From Pseudovibrio sp. JCM 19062 (GTDB lineage Bacteria > Pseudomonadota > Alphaproteobacteria > Rhizobiales > Stappiaceae): a DNA stretch of 61,866 nt. Shown here in pieces: positions 1 through 10,214 of this stretch. The DNA is taken from NCBI GenBank assembly GCA_001310715.1, contig BAXV01000018.1, positions 1-61,866 of the forward strand. Reading direction: 5' to 3'. Position 1 is the stretch's first letter. Every line of letters starts with the position of its first letter. Below the pieces are notes generated by a model that was not told the DNA's origin, made no database searches, and saw only the letters and a program-made list of their open reading frames with translations. The translations under genes were made by a program, and so were the position numbers.

Positions 1-4
1 CACG

Positions 5-32
5 GGCCGGGCTTTCCTTGAGCCGGCCTTTT
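5..32 (+). terminator. Rho-independent-like terminator of an upstream gene
   Basis: A GC-rich inverted repeat (GGCCGG-GCT against AGCCGGCC, one bulged G, loop TTCCTTG) is followed by TTTT. It probably ends a plus-strand gene lying left of the window. The T tract is short, so termination strength is uncertain. Confidence 0.5.
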
Positions 33-138
33 CGACCAGTGTTCAGCTTGATTTGGGTAATGTGATTTCGTAGGTGCTAACCAACTCATGGGCTGGGTGG
101 TTTTTTACGACCCGGCAGTCAGGTAATTGGGAAAGAGT

Positions 139-768
139 ATGGCTAAAGCTTCTGAGGCAAAGGGTAAAACACGAATACAGATGGAGAAAACCGAGAAAAT
201 CCTCGCCGCCGCGCTGGATGTGTTCTCGACCTATGGTTTTCGTGGCTCCACAATCGATCAGGTTGCCCAGCAAGCCGGTTTGTCCAAGCCTAATCTTTTC
301 TACTATTACGACAGCAAGGATGCCATACACGCGGAGTTGATCGAGCGTTTGCTCTACATCTGGCTTGATCCGCTTCACCAGCTTAATCCTGAAGGTGAGC
401 CGATTGACGAGATATGCGCCTATGTGCGTCGTAAGCTGGAGATGGCACGGGACTACCCACGGGAAAGCCGACTATTTGCCAACGAAATTTTGCAAGGTGC
501 GCCGCGCATAAGGTCACTGATTGCAGGGCCTTTAAAGTCGCTGGTGGATGAGAAAACGAATGTGATCCAAGGTTGGATCGATAGAGGTAAGATTGCGGAG
601 ACTGACCCCTACCACATGCTTTTCTCGATCTGGGCAACCACGCAGCATTATGCCGACTTTGACAGTCAGGTGCAGACCTTGCTTCCCTCAGATAAATCCG
701 AGGACCGGTTTAAGGAAGCGGTTTCTTATCTGGATCGACTATTCCGCAAAAGCCTTGCTCCAGAGTGA
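139..768 (+). CDS. TetR/AcrR regulator, RutR-like
   Basis: A 209-residue DNA-binding repressor. The N-terminal helix-turn-helix lies at about residues 18-62 and ends in the typical LFYYYDSK segment; the rest is the ligand-binding and dimer domain. The C-terminal half carries RDYPRESRLFANEILQGAP and IWATTQHYADF, which closely follow RutR, the regulator of pyrimidine breakdown in enterobacteria. The ATG at 139 is preferred over the in-frame TTG at 127 because a purine stretch (GGGAAAGAG) sits just before it. No rut catabolic genes lie in the window, so a pyrimidine ligand is inferred from family likeness only. The gene reads through without a frameshift. Confidence 0.85.
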   Translation: MAKASEAKGKTRIQMEKTEKILAAALDVFSTYGFRGSTIDQVAQQAGLSKPNLFYYYDSKDAIHAELIERLLYIWLDPLHQLNPEGEPIDEICAYVRRKLEMARDYPRESRLFANEILQGAPRIRSLIAGPLKSLVDEKTNVIQGWIDRGKIAETDPYHMLFSIWATTQHYADFDSQVQTLLPSDKSEDRFKEAVSYLDRLFRKSLAPE

Positions 769-777
769 TGTCTGAAT

Positions 778-1225
778 TCACAGGCGCGTTGTTGGTGTGA
801 TGACGGGCCCTGCTCCGTTGCGAGAATGTGTGCTTTTACACGATACACCTCTTCCACACGCTCTTGTGTCAGCACATCTACCGGTGTGCGTATGCAACCA
901 GCTTGCCCTCATTTAGCAAGGCCAACTTAGTGCACAGACGGGCCGCATAGGTCCAATCATGTAGGCTGACGAGCATTGAGGTGCCCTGCTGCTGCAAATT
1001 CTGAAAGATCTCCTGAAGTTCCAGCTGGTGTTCCGGATCCAGCCCTGCGGTTGGTTCATCTGCTACGATCAGCGATGTTTTTTGCATGAGGCGCGACCAA
1101 GCAGTCTCAGGCTTTCGCCGCCTGAGACCTGCAGAATTGAGGCATTTCGGATGGCCTCCAAGCCTAAGCTGGCGAAAAAGACCGCGCCTGTTTGTGGTCG
1201 CCCTGGCGATGCTGCACCTAGCTTG
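778..1225 (-). pseudogene. 3' remnant of a FecE/HmuV-type ABC transporter ATPase
   Basis: When frames are joined across about three one-base slips, this strand encodes the second half of an iron/heme-type ABC ATPase: a linker region, the signature QVSGGE, a Walker B/D-loop (LIVADEPTAGLDPEH), an H-loop (VSLHDW) and a family-like tail (VDVLTQERVEEVYRV). The first half, including the Walker A loop, is absent: directly upstream is the 3' end of the EamA exporter gene. The fragment therefore cannot make a working ATPase even if the slips are sequencing errors. It looks like what is left after a deletion or recombination. No permease or binding protein partner is nearby. Confidence 0.7.
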
Positions 1226-2114
1226 TGAAAATGAGAGAGCAGCCGACGATAACGAGGAATGCACCAACCCAAGCTCCGATGGCCGGAAACTCTTTGGTCT
1301 GCCACCACAGAACCGGTAGTAAGATAACAGGCGTGGTTGCTGAGAGCGTTGAAACGATGCCAACCTCACCGCCGCTGAGGGCGTATAGGAGGAGTGTCAT
1401 GCCTACGCCCATACCCAGCATCCCAGAGAACGCGGCCATTGCTGCGATTTCTTTGGTGATTGGGTTTGCCAGCTTGAACGGGCGTCCGGGCAGAAAAAAA
1501 ACAACACAAGCAACCCAACGGCAGCAATGGAGCAGCGCATCAGGGAGATAGCGACAGGATCAGCCCCGCTTTCCATAACAGGACGAATGATGATTGAACC
1601 GACCGACTGTGAGAGTGCTGCCAATGTTCCAAACAGAACACCGACAATAACCGGTCCCCTGATCTGCTCCCATTTGTGGAGCTGAGTTTTACGCTTGCCA
1701 AATGCGATAGCGAGAATAACGCCTGTGAGAACACTCGCAATGCCCAGTACAGCCTGAAGTGACAGCTCTTCTGAAAGGAACAGCCAGCCGAGAAGTGCGG
1801 ACATGGGGGCGTTCATGGAAAACAAAATGGCAGTTCGCCGCGGGCCCATGCGGTTGAGGGTGAGGAACAACAGGGTGTCCCCCATGAAAATTCCAACAAA
1901 ACCTGACAGGAAAATGAGTGACGCATGGTTTGAATCAACCGTATTCCACGTACCTGTTGAAAAGACATAGATGCCCAGAAAAAAACACAACAAACAACAT
2001 GCGCACGCAGTTGAAGCCGATAGCTCCCAGATGCGCTGCGGGTTTTGCAGAAATGAGACCGCCGACGGCCCAGGTGGCGGCTGCACCGAGCGCGGCAACT
2101 TCGAATAAATACAT
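1218..2114 (-). CDS. EamA/DMT-family membrane transporter (two frameshifts)
   Basis: A member of the drug/metabolite transporter superfamily with two EamA repeats and about ten membrane helices, roughly 297 residues when repaired. The N-terminal part (MYLFEVAALGAAATWAVGG) is in one frame, the middle (FMGDTLLFLTLNRMGPRR) in a second and the C-terminal part (GMGVGMTLLLYALSGGEVG) in a third. Both breaks fall in T/A runs of seven and eight bases, where removing one base restores the family sequence. The ATG at 2114 opens the first repeat. Substrate is unknown. The stop codon abuts the truncated ABC ATPase remnant, suggesting a deletion joined the two. Confidence 0.8.
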
Positions 2115-2443
2115 GGGGTGGCCTATGCATGGAGACTACGGCATTGGCGTAGAACGACTATAAAACCCGAAAAGATCTACTGTGCTTGAGTGTGCGGCGC
2201 AAGCTCATCCTGGTGATATCTGGAACGGACCAACAGGTATTTGCGAAATAATATTTCCCGTTTCAGCAACAAGCCACGGCTGGCATTAACTAAGTTTTCT
2301 TCAGGTAACCCAGCGCAACCTTGAAGTTTTTGCGCGCATTCGGTAGAGCTCAACGAGCAGAATTTATTATTGCCACTGCCTGATTTGCGCTTCGGCGTTC
2401 TTACCGGCTCATTTTATTAGTTGTTTTAATCTGGAGATTTTCC

Positions 2444-4110
2444 ATGAATGATATTGAAATTGCCCGCGCAGCAAATATGGAACCGATTGCGCGTATTGCT
2501 CAAAATCTAAAAATCCCAGAGAACGCTCTTGAGCCATATGGCAGGTTTAAGGCCAAAGTTAACTTGGATGAGATGCCAGATCTGGGTAGCAATCCCTATG
2601 GGAAACTCATCCTTGTGACTGCAGTCTCCCCGACCCCAGCTGGTGAAGGCAAAACCACGACCACTGTGGGGCTTGGGGATGCGCTTAATCGTATTGGTCT
2701 GAAAACCACCATCTGCTTACGGGAGCCCTCACTTGGGCCTTGTTTTGGTATGAAGGGCGGCGCTGCCGGGGGCGGTTTTGCGCAGGTGGTGCCCATGGAG
2801 GATATCAACCTGCACTTCACTGGCGATTTACATGCGATCACCTCGGCACATAACCTGCTCTCCGCCATGATTGATAACCATATTTATTGGGGTAACGAAG
2901 AAAATATAGATCAGCGCCGCATTGTCTGGCGCCGTGTTGTTGACATCAATGACCGGTCGCTCCGGTCCATAACAACCGGACTTGGTGGTGTGCGCAATGG
3001 GTTTCCGAGCGAATCCGGCTACGACATTACTGTGGCTTCCGAGGTGATGGCAGTGCTCTGCCTTGCGGAGGACCTGCAGGACCTTCAGAATCGCCTTGGC
3101 CGTTTGCTGATCGCCTACCGCAAAGACAAGAGCCCGGTGTTTTGTCGTGACCTTAAGGCAGACGGCGCTATGACGGCGCTGTTGAAGGATGCGTTCCGGC
3201 CAAATCTGGTGCAGACGCTGGAAAATAACCCTGCCTTTATCCATGGTGGCCCGTTCGCCAATATTGCTCATGGCTGCAACTCGGTGATTGCAACGAAGAC
3301 AGCGCTGCGTCTTTCCGATTATGTGGTGACAGAAGCTGGCTTTGGGGCTGATCTGGGAGCGCAAAAGTTCTTCGACATTAAATGCCGTCAGGCTGGATTA
3401 ACCCCCGACGCGTTGTGGTTGTTGCCACGGTGCGAGCCTTGAAGATGCATGGTGGAGTTCCCAAGAATGAATTGAGCGCGGAGAATATCGGCGCCCTGCA
3501 AAAAGGCATGAGCAATCTGAAAAGGCACGTAAAGAACTGCAAGCGTTATGGTGTACCGGTGATAGTGGCGATCAACCGCTATGGTCCTGATACAGATCGG
3601 GAAATTGCGGTGATCATACAAGAGATGGAAGACCTTGGTATTCAAGCTGTGCCATGCACACACTGGGCAGATGGCTCGAAAGGCACTGAGGAACTGGCGA
3701 GCTCTGTTTCGGAGATACTTCAGACAACCCCATCGAACTTCAAGCCACTTTATAATGACAATCTGGCACTATGGAAGAAGATCCGCCGGATTTGCAAAAA
3801 GATCTATGGTGCTTCTAAAGTCACTTGCGACCAGGCGGTGAAGGATCAGCTCAAATCCTATGAGGAACAGGGCTACGGGCATCTTTCCGTGTGTATGGCC
3901 AAGACGCCTTACTCATTCTCAACTGATCCATCGCTACTCGGTGCACCATCTGACTACAACATACACATACGCAATGTTCGCCTTTCAGCTGGTGCTGGTT
4001 TTATTGTTGCCTTAACTGGCGACATCATGGTGATGCCGGGCTTGCCGCGTCATCCGGCAGCTGAAACAATCGGGGTTGATGCAGAGGGTCAGATCGAGGG
4101 CTTATTCTAG
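2444..4110 (+). CDS. fhs: Formate-tetrahydrofolate ligase (one frameshift)
   Basis: This enzyme joins formate to tetrahydrofolate using ATP, giving 10-formyl-THF for purine and one-carbon metabolism in the cytoplasm. The repaired protein is about 556 residues, the normal family length. The ATP-binding loop TPAGEGKT is at residues 64-71, followed by [18 protein letters not shown]. The frame breaks near 3410, where family sequence needs [18 protein letters not shown]; restoring one G after GACGC rejoins the frames. An AGGAG-like site (CTGGAGA) lies about 8 bases before the ATG. The purM and purN genes elsewhere in the window use or relate to the same formyl-folate pool. Its stop codon overlaps that of the convergent lyase gene. 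Confidence 0.95.
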
Positions 4111-5230
4111 TCCACATCTGACCGGTTAGGACCGCGGCGAAACCGGTCCAGATACACCGTTGACTGCAAATCCTCACGGTCATAATCCCGGTAATGCCCA
4201 AACTTAAAGTATTGGGTATTGCCGGCAAATTCATCATTGCCGATATAGCCAGTCACTCGTGCGATAAATCGACCATTTGCCCATATTTCAATGAGACCGT
4301 TGCCTTCACGACTTCCCTTCACGCGGTAACGCATATCGACCCAGTCTTCGGTTGGGTTTGGCAAGACCGGGTCATCGGACAACTCAATCTGAATGCCAGG
4401 ATCCTCGGCGTAAGTCTGCGGATCTGTCAGAAACGGAAACTTCGAGGTGTCCTGAGTGTCAATAGCCACCTTGAGCTCGTCCAGTGTTAGGCCGCTTCCG
4501 AGAAACTCTTCAGAAGTGCGGCTGGAATCCTCTCGGTTGCGAAAGGCTTGTCGATCCAAGCTGAGGAGTTGTTGGAGCTCACGTGAGAAACCTTGAAAAT
4601 CCTGCTGATAGCTGCCTTTTGTCTGTGCAACGATCTTGCGTATGTCGTTGTGCTGGACGGTTATATGAAAGACGCCATTGTCAAATCGTTGCGCCAGAAA
4701 CGGACTACCACCTGAATCCTCTTTCCACTGGCCGATTACCCACCGCGTCGACCCGGCCGGCCACACTGTGCCGTCAATTTTGAAACTGAAGGAATACCAG
4801 ACTTCATCGCCAAAGTTGCAGCGCTTTTGCCGTGCCTCCCAAAGTTCATTCTTCAGGTGACCTTCTTCATCCAACTCATCATTTCCAAACACAGTAATCG
4901 CAAGAGCTTGCCTGCCATCACGCGTAACCGTATTTTCAATCTGGAAGTTTTCCGGTTTGTTCATGCGATGCAGATCCAGTTGAGTGCACTGGGATATTCA
5001 TCAAAGTTGTCAATGATTACGGAACATGCTTCCTGTCGCATTTCATCCACATGGATGGTGCCGTCATGCTGTGGCGTTACGAGCACATCAACATTCTCGG
5101 AAGGCTGTTCATGCGGGGCAACGTCTTGCGCGACCGCCCAAAACGGCATTGCCAACAAGCAAGCACCCGCAATCGCAGGGATGAACAAGCCATATCTTCT
5201 GTAGGTGTCACGAAGACCAAAACCCGGCAT
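4107..5230 (-). CDS. Secreted polysaccharide-lyase-like protein (one frameshift)
   Basis: A roughly 374-residue exported protein. An N-terminal arginine-containing segment and hydrophobic core ending in PFWAVAQD form a signal peptide. The body resembles the heparin-lyase-I-like polysaccharide lyase family (PF14099): an early IDNFDEYPSALNW stretch, the WYSFSFKIDG and RWVIGQWKE strands, and a C-terminal LIEIWANGRFIARVTGYIG segment typical of the jelly-roll fold. The frame breaks near 4963, where one base must be added or removed. The ATG at 5230 has a good GGGAG site 6 bases upstream. It would cut acidic polysaccharides outside the cytoplasm, but substrate and activity are inferred from fold-level similarity only. 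Confidence 0.65.
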
Positions 5231-5334
5231 ATTCACTCCCAAAAGCTCAGTGCGGGATCATTAACAGTCACTCATAATCTAAAGAAAAGTTATTGCTGCG
5301 TTCAAAAGAGATTTCTGAGGTTTTTCGAAGGATT

Positions 5335-5878
5335 TTATGGAACCGCTCCAGAAATTGGTGCGTAGAGAACATCCTCCGCCTCATCCAGGGACATTTCAAT
5401 TATCTTTTGCGCAAGCGTGAACGGAAAGCCAGCCCGCACAAGACTACCCAGCTCTTTGTCACGCCTCTCTTCTTTCGGTTTTGTCCGCCAAGGTCCAAGC
5501 GCCTGCGTTTGGCATAGCGACCGCAGCGCGCTGGTCGTCATGAGCTTCATCCTCAAAAGCCACTTCAATGTCTTCACCCGACACGCCTTTTGAACTCAGC
5601 TCCAACTTGATGCGGGATTTGGATTTTCCCTTGGCTGTGCCTGATCGTATTTTACTTTGGGCAAACCTCAGATCATCGACGAACTTGTGATCGCGACAGA
5701 AAGTGACCACAGGTTCAATCAACTCGTAGTATTGGTCGGGCTCTTCATCTGCTTCTCTGGCGCGTCGGTCGATTTTTCGCTTCAAGACACGGCGGAGGCT
5801 GTTCTCCGATGCGCTGTACTTATTCAAATAGTACAGCGCTGCCCGGCGTAGATATTCAGATGATACTTTTGTGCCCAC
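5335..5878 (-). CDS. recX: RecX family regulatory protein (two frameshifts)
   Basis: RecX proteins bind RecA filaments and limit recombination. The start region SSEYLRRAALYYLNKYSASENSLRRVL and the FVDDLRFAQSKIRSG helix are typical of the three-helix RecX repeats. Near 5525 two single-base losses (one C, one G) break the frame; restoring them gives an AYAKRRRLGPWR-type stretch characteristic of alphaproteobacterial RecX. The repaired length is about 181 residues. The start is a GTG at 5878 preceded by a GAGG stretch. recA is not in the window, and the gene appears monocistronic between the lyase and the reductase. Confidence 0.85.
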
Positions 5879-5931
5879 GTGACCTCATCTCCAAAACACT
5901 AGATATGAGCTATCACATATTTTGGGCTGAT

Positions 5932-6744
5932 TTACCCCACGAATGAACGTTCAACAACAAAGTCACTCGGATTGTTATTAGCGCCTTCGTTAAAGCCGCG
6001 CTGTTCCAGCAACGATTTTGTATCATTAATCATATGCATTGAGCCGCAGATCATGGCGCGGTCTTCGCCAACATTGATCGTTGGGACCCTAAGGTCATCA
6101 AAGAGCTTTCCACTCTCAATCAGGTGGGTAATCCGCCCTTCCCGCGCGAAACGCTCACGGGTCACGGAATTGTAAAGATGGAGCTTGCCGGCGGCCACTT
6201 CACCGATAAGTGGATCGCTGGAGATGCCTGCGACCAGCTCTTCGCCGTACCGAAGCTCTGCGATCTCGCGCGTGGTGTGCGTTAGGATCACCTCATCGAA
6301 CTTCTCGTAGGTTTCCGGGTCACGGATCAGGCTGGCAAAAGGTGCAATACCGTCCCAGATGAGAACATGTATAGACGCTTCGCCGGAGAAAGCGCATCAA
6401 GTACGAGCGTGCCGGTGGACTTCTTCTTAAGAAGGATCTTATCACCTACGTTGATTTTTTTGGAGGTGCTGGGTTAAAGGACCATTTGGAACCTTGATCG
6501 AGAAGAACTCCAACTCTTCATCCCAAGATGGGCTTGCAATGGAATAAGCTCTAAACAGTGGCTTGCCATCTATCATCAAGCCGATCATCACAAACTCACC
6601 AGAGCGGAACCTGAAGCTTGCAGGACGTGTGATTTTGAATCGGAAAAGGCGGTCAGTGAAATGGGTCACTTCCGTTACTGTTTCTACAAAGACATTTGCA
6701 GGAACTGCGCTCTCCAATTCTGCACCCTTTATGATCTGGTTCAT
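5932..6744 (-). CDS. fpr: Ferredoxin-NADP reductase (about three frameshifts)
   Basis: A flavoprotein that moves electrons between NADPH and ferredoxin or flavodoxin, about 271 residues when repaired. The FAD motif RAYSIASP is near residue 65, and the NADP-binding part carries SSGTGIAPFASLIRDPE once the frame is restored, then AMICGSMHMI and a C-terminal tail ending SDFVVERSFVG. Breaks occur in a seven-A run near 6460 (one extra base) and in GG/CC pairs near 6375. The ATG at 6744 opens MNQIIKGAELES. Fpr enzymes often feed oxidative-stress repair, but no such partner is adjacent, so the specific role is not shown here. Confidence 0.88.
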
Positions 6745-7101
6745 CGTTAGCCTTGCTCCGAGTAATGAGGTTGGCAAAGGCTAACCTAAGCAGAAGGCTG
6801 TGCTGAGGCACATGCAGCTAATTAACCCCGTCGGAGTGAATATTTCTTTTCCAGTTGCTTTATTCCGTAGAATCCTTTCATCCATCCCTCATTTCAAAGC
6901 AGTTGGAGACTTTACTGCTCGCTCTGAATTAGTGGCAGAAGTGTATCGAAATCACAACTCCTACCTGATTATGGAATATATTTACATTATTTTTAGTGTT
7001 GTAAAAAGTGACGTACACAGGAACGTGATTTACGCCCATGACGAAGCGTCAATCAGCATGCGTTATTAAGATTGCATTGAGTTCAGTTAAGCGGTGCTGG
7101 C
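6745..7101. other. Intergenic region between fpr and the EAL gene
   Basis: About 350 bases, AT-rich in the middle. It should hold the fpr promoter on the minus strand. An open frame of about 90 codons on the plus strand (6800-7069) has no recognisable domain and no ribosome site, so it is not called. No repeat, RNA gene or clear terminator is visible. Confidence 0.4.
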
Positions 7102-8734
7102 CTAGGAGGACGTGTGCTCAAGCCCAGCATCCAAGGTCTGCTGTTTTTCTTCGAGCACCCTCACCGGGTTGCGCTGGTCGGTGAAGATATTCTCGGCAAA
7201 CTCGAGGTACTTATTTGCAGGCAAAGGCTTGGAGAATATATAGCCTTGTGCTGATGATACCCCCAGCTCACGCAGCAGTACGATTTGCTCGTACTTCTCC
7301 ACCCCTTCCGCGATGATGCCCATGTTCAAGGTATCAGCGAGTTCAGCGATGGCGTCGACAAGACGGAAGGCATTTTCTTCATTGCCGAGCGGATCGATGA
7401 ACATCTTGTCGATCTTGACGATATCCATACCCAGCTTCTGTAGGTAAGCCAGACCGCCGTGGCCTGTGCCACATCATCAAGTGCAACACGTATGCCGTGG
7501 GCTTGTAGCTCTGCAATGATTTTTCTGGCCAAATCGATATCTTCGAGGGGCTGACGTTCTGTCACCTCCATGACGATCTGGTTGAGCGCAATCGGGGAGT
7601 CTTCGTAGATATCGAGCAGGTCGTCGACAATGGAGCGGTCATTAAAGTGGCCTGCGAACAAGTTCACAGAGAGCTTTAGCTCCGGGTGTCTGGAATAGAG
7701 ATCACCGAGATCTTCGATGGACTGGCGCATAATGCTGCGCGACATTTCGAAGATATGCCGGAGGTCTCAGCATATGTCATGAACTGTCCCGGAGAGACAA
7801 CTTTGCCGTTGGGAAGCTGCCACCTCATCAGCATCTCACAGCCCTGCAGCTCGCCGGTTACAATGTCAACAACTGGCTGGTAGTAGGGTATAAATTCGTT
7901 ATTTCTGATGGAGGCGACAAAGTCGTCCTCTGCGTCTTTTTCTGGTTTCCAGGAGAGCCAGACACCAAGAGCAATCAGGAAGATGGCGACGCCCGAACAG
8001 GCAATCACGGCAACAATTTTAAGTTCTCCAACCAGACCCATGATCGCATTGCGGTCGCTTCGAATGAGTACATTAATCGGATAGACAGTTGAGGCGACAA
8101 ACTTCTCAACAATGTTGCTTTCCGGTACATCGGATAGGTTGCTATTGTTCGTGGGGTTAACCCAAACTTGGTCACGACCAAGGCGCACTTCGATCTCCGA
8201 GGCCTGACGAAGATAATCCGGTCCCGGTTCGATAGCCAGAACGACTGGCGAAATATTGGCCACGAGCCGCCAACCGTTCTCCAGTTTCCAGGAGACCAAT
8301 GCGGTGCGGATACCCTGATACTCTGACCCTGACATACCAATACCGACTCGTGGTGCCTCGGGCTTCAAAGCGGGCAAAATGCTGCTTCCACGGGGCAACT
8401 GCGCCGGGACATAGCACATGGGTACGCCGCGTTGATCTATGATGCCAACGGCGTTGATGATGACGTTTTCCGAAAGTGCCTTTTCGAATTCACTTTGATT
8501 TTGGCGTGTGCAGGATGTCAGACCATTCGCCTGCATCTTGCGCAGGACTTCCACCACATTAGAGATCGCTGCTTCACTGCGCGATATGTAGCGGTCTGCA
8601 ATCGCTCCCATCTCCTTGCGTGCCTGATGCATCGCAAAGTTCTCAAGGATCAGATTGCCGATAATCAACGGCAGCAACGCCAATCCCAGAGCAACCACAA
8701 TTGCGCGGATAAATACGAAATAATGGCGAGACAC
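7102..8734 (-). CDS. CSS-motif EAL-domain c-di-GMP phosphodiesterase (two frameshifts)
   Basis: An inner-membrane protein of about 545 residues that should degrade cyclic di-GMP. A first membrane segment (about residues 9-30) is followed by a periplasmic domain with two cysteines (TSC near residue 75, MCYV near 106), as in the redox-responsive CSS-motif phosphodiesterases, then a second membrane segment (about 240-262) and a cytoplasmic EAL domain. The EAL triplet itself reads E-M-L (CEMLMRW); the DD-GTG, KIDKMFI, EGVE and QGYIFSKPL motifs are present once two one-base breaks near 7450 and 7755 are repaired. The key acidic residues are kept, so activity is likely. It is divergent from two secreted paralogues. 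Confidence 0.85.
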
Positions 8735-8982
8735 GACAACGACCTTAAGATTGCAAATTACGGCTCTCTATTTCTATGATTATGACTTACTTAAAACTGT
8801 AAAAAAACATTCAAACACGGCAAACGATCCCCAGATGCTTTTCAAAATCACGGCAAATTGCGCGGACGTTTCACGTTATCGACGGGATACGCTTAGTTTT
8901 TGCAATGAAATATACGTCCCCCTAACCTCACAATGCCAGTTTAGGGTCCAATGCCTCCCTAGGGGAAATCTGGAGCCGAGCT

Positions 8983-10177
8983 ATGCGCATTACTGAGCGA
9001 CGATCCCACACTTATGCAGTCACCTTCTTTCTTGTTTTCTTCTTCAGCAGCTTCTTCGCACATATTGCCACAGCGCAGGTCGATACTGACAATCCTATTG
9101 CAAGGGCCTTGCTTGAGAACTTGCAGGACCGCGGCGTAACTTTGACGCATGTGGGACCAGTGACGGTTGATGGTGATTTGGTATCCATCGACGGTATTGA
9201 AGGTTACCCCACTGCAGACCAGGGAAAACGCTTCAAGATCGGTGAACTCGCTCTGTCTCAAGCCTCCCTGGAGAATGATGGCCGCATCTTTATTGGTGCG
9301 TTTACAGCCTCCAACTTTGAGGTGGATGAACCGGCTTTCAGTTTCGTTGCCGATAAAATCGCAATCACAGACCTTTATCTACCGAACTCCAATAATCAGG
9401 AAAATCTGGTGGCAGAGCTTCCGACATCGCTCTACTCCGCAGCAGAAATCGAAGGGCTTTTGTTTCAGGACCATTCATCGGGCCAATCCATGCCTATCGA
9501 GCGGATTGTCATTGACTTTGACGTTGTGGACGACGATTTCCCAATTATAGCAAGCGTTGTGGTTGAAAATATCGAGCTGAACCGCTCCATGTTTGCACTG
9601 CCGCAGCAACAAGTTCTTGTGGATCTGGGACTGGAACAGGTGACAGCAGGCATCGAATTTCAAGGTGAATGGAACGGTGACACCGGCCAGCTCACGATAC
9701 CTAGTGCAGCAATTGTTCTTCAGGATCTCTTTGGGGTTCAAGTCTCTCTTGAACTGCAAGGTTTAACAGCTCCGGTTATCCAACAGTTTTCAGAGATGGC
9801 AAGCAGAGACCATATTATTGCGCTGGATCTGTTGCAAAATGCAGCTGTCTCCAACTTCAACCTTTCAGTGATCAACGAAGGTGGCTTGGACGACCTTTTA
9901 GATCGGCAAGCACAGCAGCACGGGCAATCGCGCGCAGCGTATGTCGCGCAACTGACTGTACGCGCTGATGAACAGATAGCTCGCATTCCGGATCAGGCAA
10001 AGCAGCTGGAGTTCTCGCAAGCGGTCATTGCTTTTTTTGCAGAACCCGCAGAACATAACGCTCAGCGCTACGCCTGCATCGCCGATCAGCGTTGCACAAA
10101 TAATTGGAGTATCGGCATTTTCGCCAGTGTCTGTCATTTCTTTGCTTGGCATCGGCCTTGAAGCAAATGTAGACTGA
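8983..10177 (+). CDS. Secreted protein of unknown function, shorter paralogue (one frameshift)
   Basis: A protein of about 398 residues with a clear signal peptide (hydrophobic core VTFFLVFFFSSFFAHIATAQ). No known domain is recognised. The body is rich in alternating hydrophobic strands and acidic residues, suggesting a beta-rich periplasmic fold. Near 10035 one surplus base puts the last 40 codons out of frame; removing it gives a tail containing NITLSATPASPISVAQIIG that matches the C-terminal end of the next gene. It starts 8 bases after a GGAG site (CTGGAGCC). The next gene follows after 37 bases, so the two are probably co-transcribed. Divergent neighbour: the EAL phosphodiesterase. Function not assigned. 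Confidence 0.7.
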
Positions 10178-10214
10178 CCGGGAACCCTTCTACCGATCAT
10201 ATAAGGTCTACTTT

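Noticed and set aside
6800..7069. Open frame of 89 codons between fpr and the EAL gene
   Set aside because: No ribosome site, no domain, AT-rich composition unlike the coding genes nearby.
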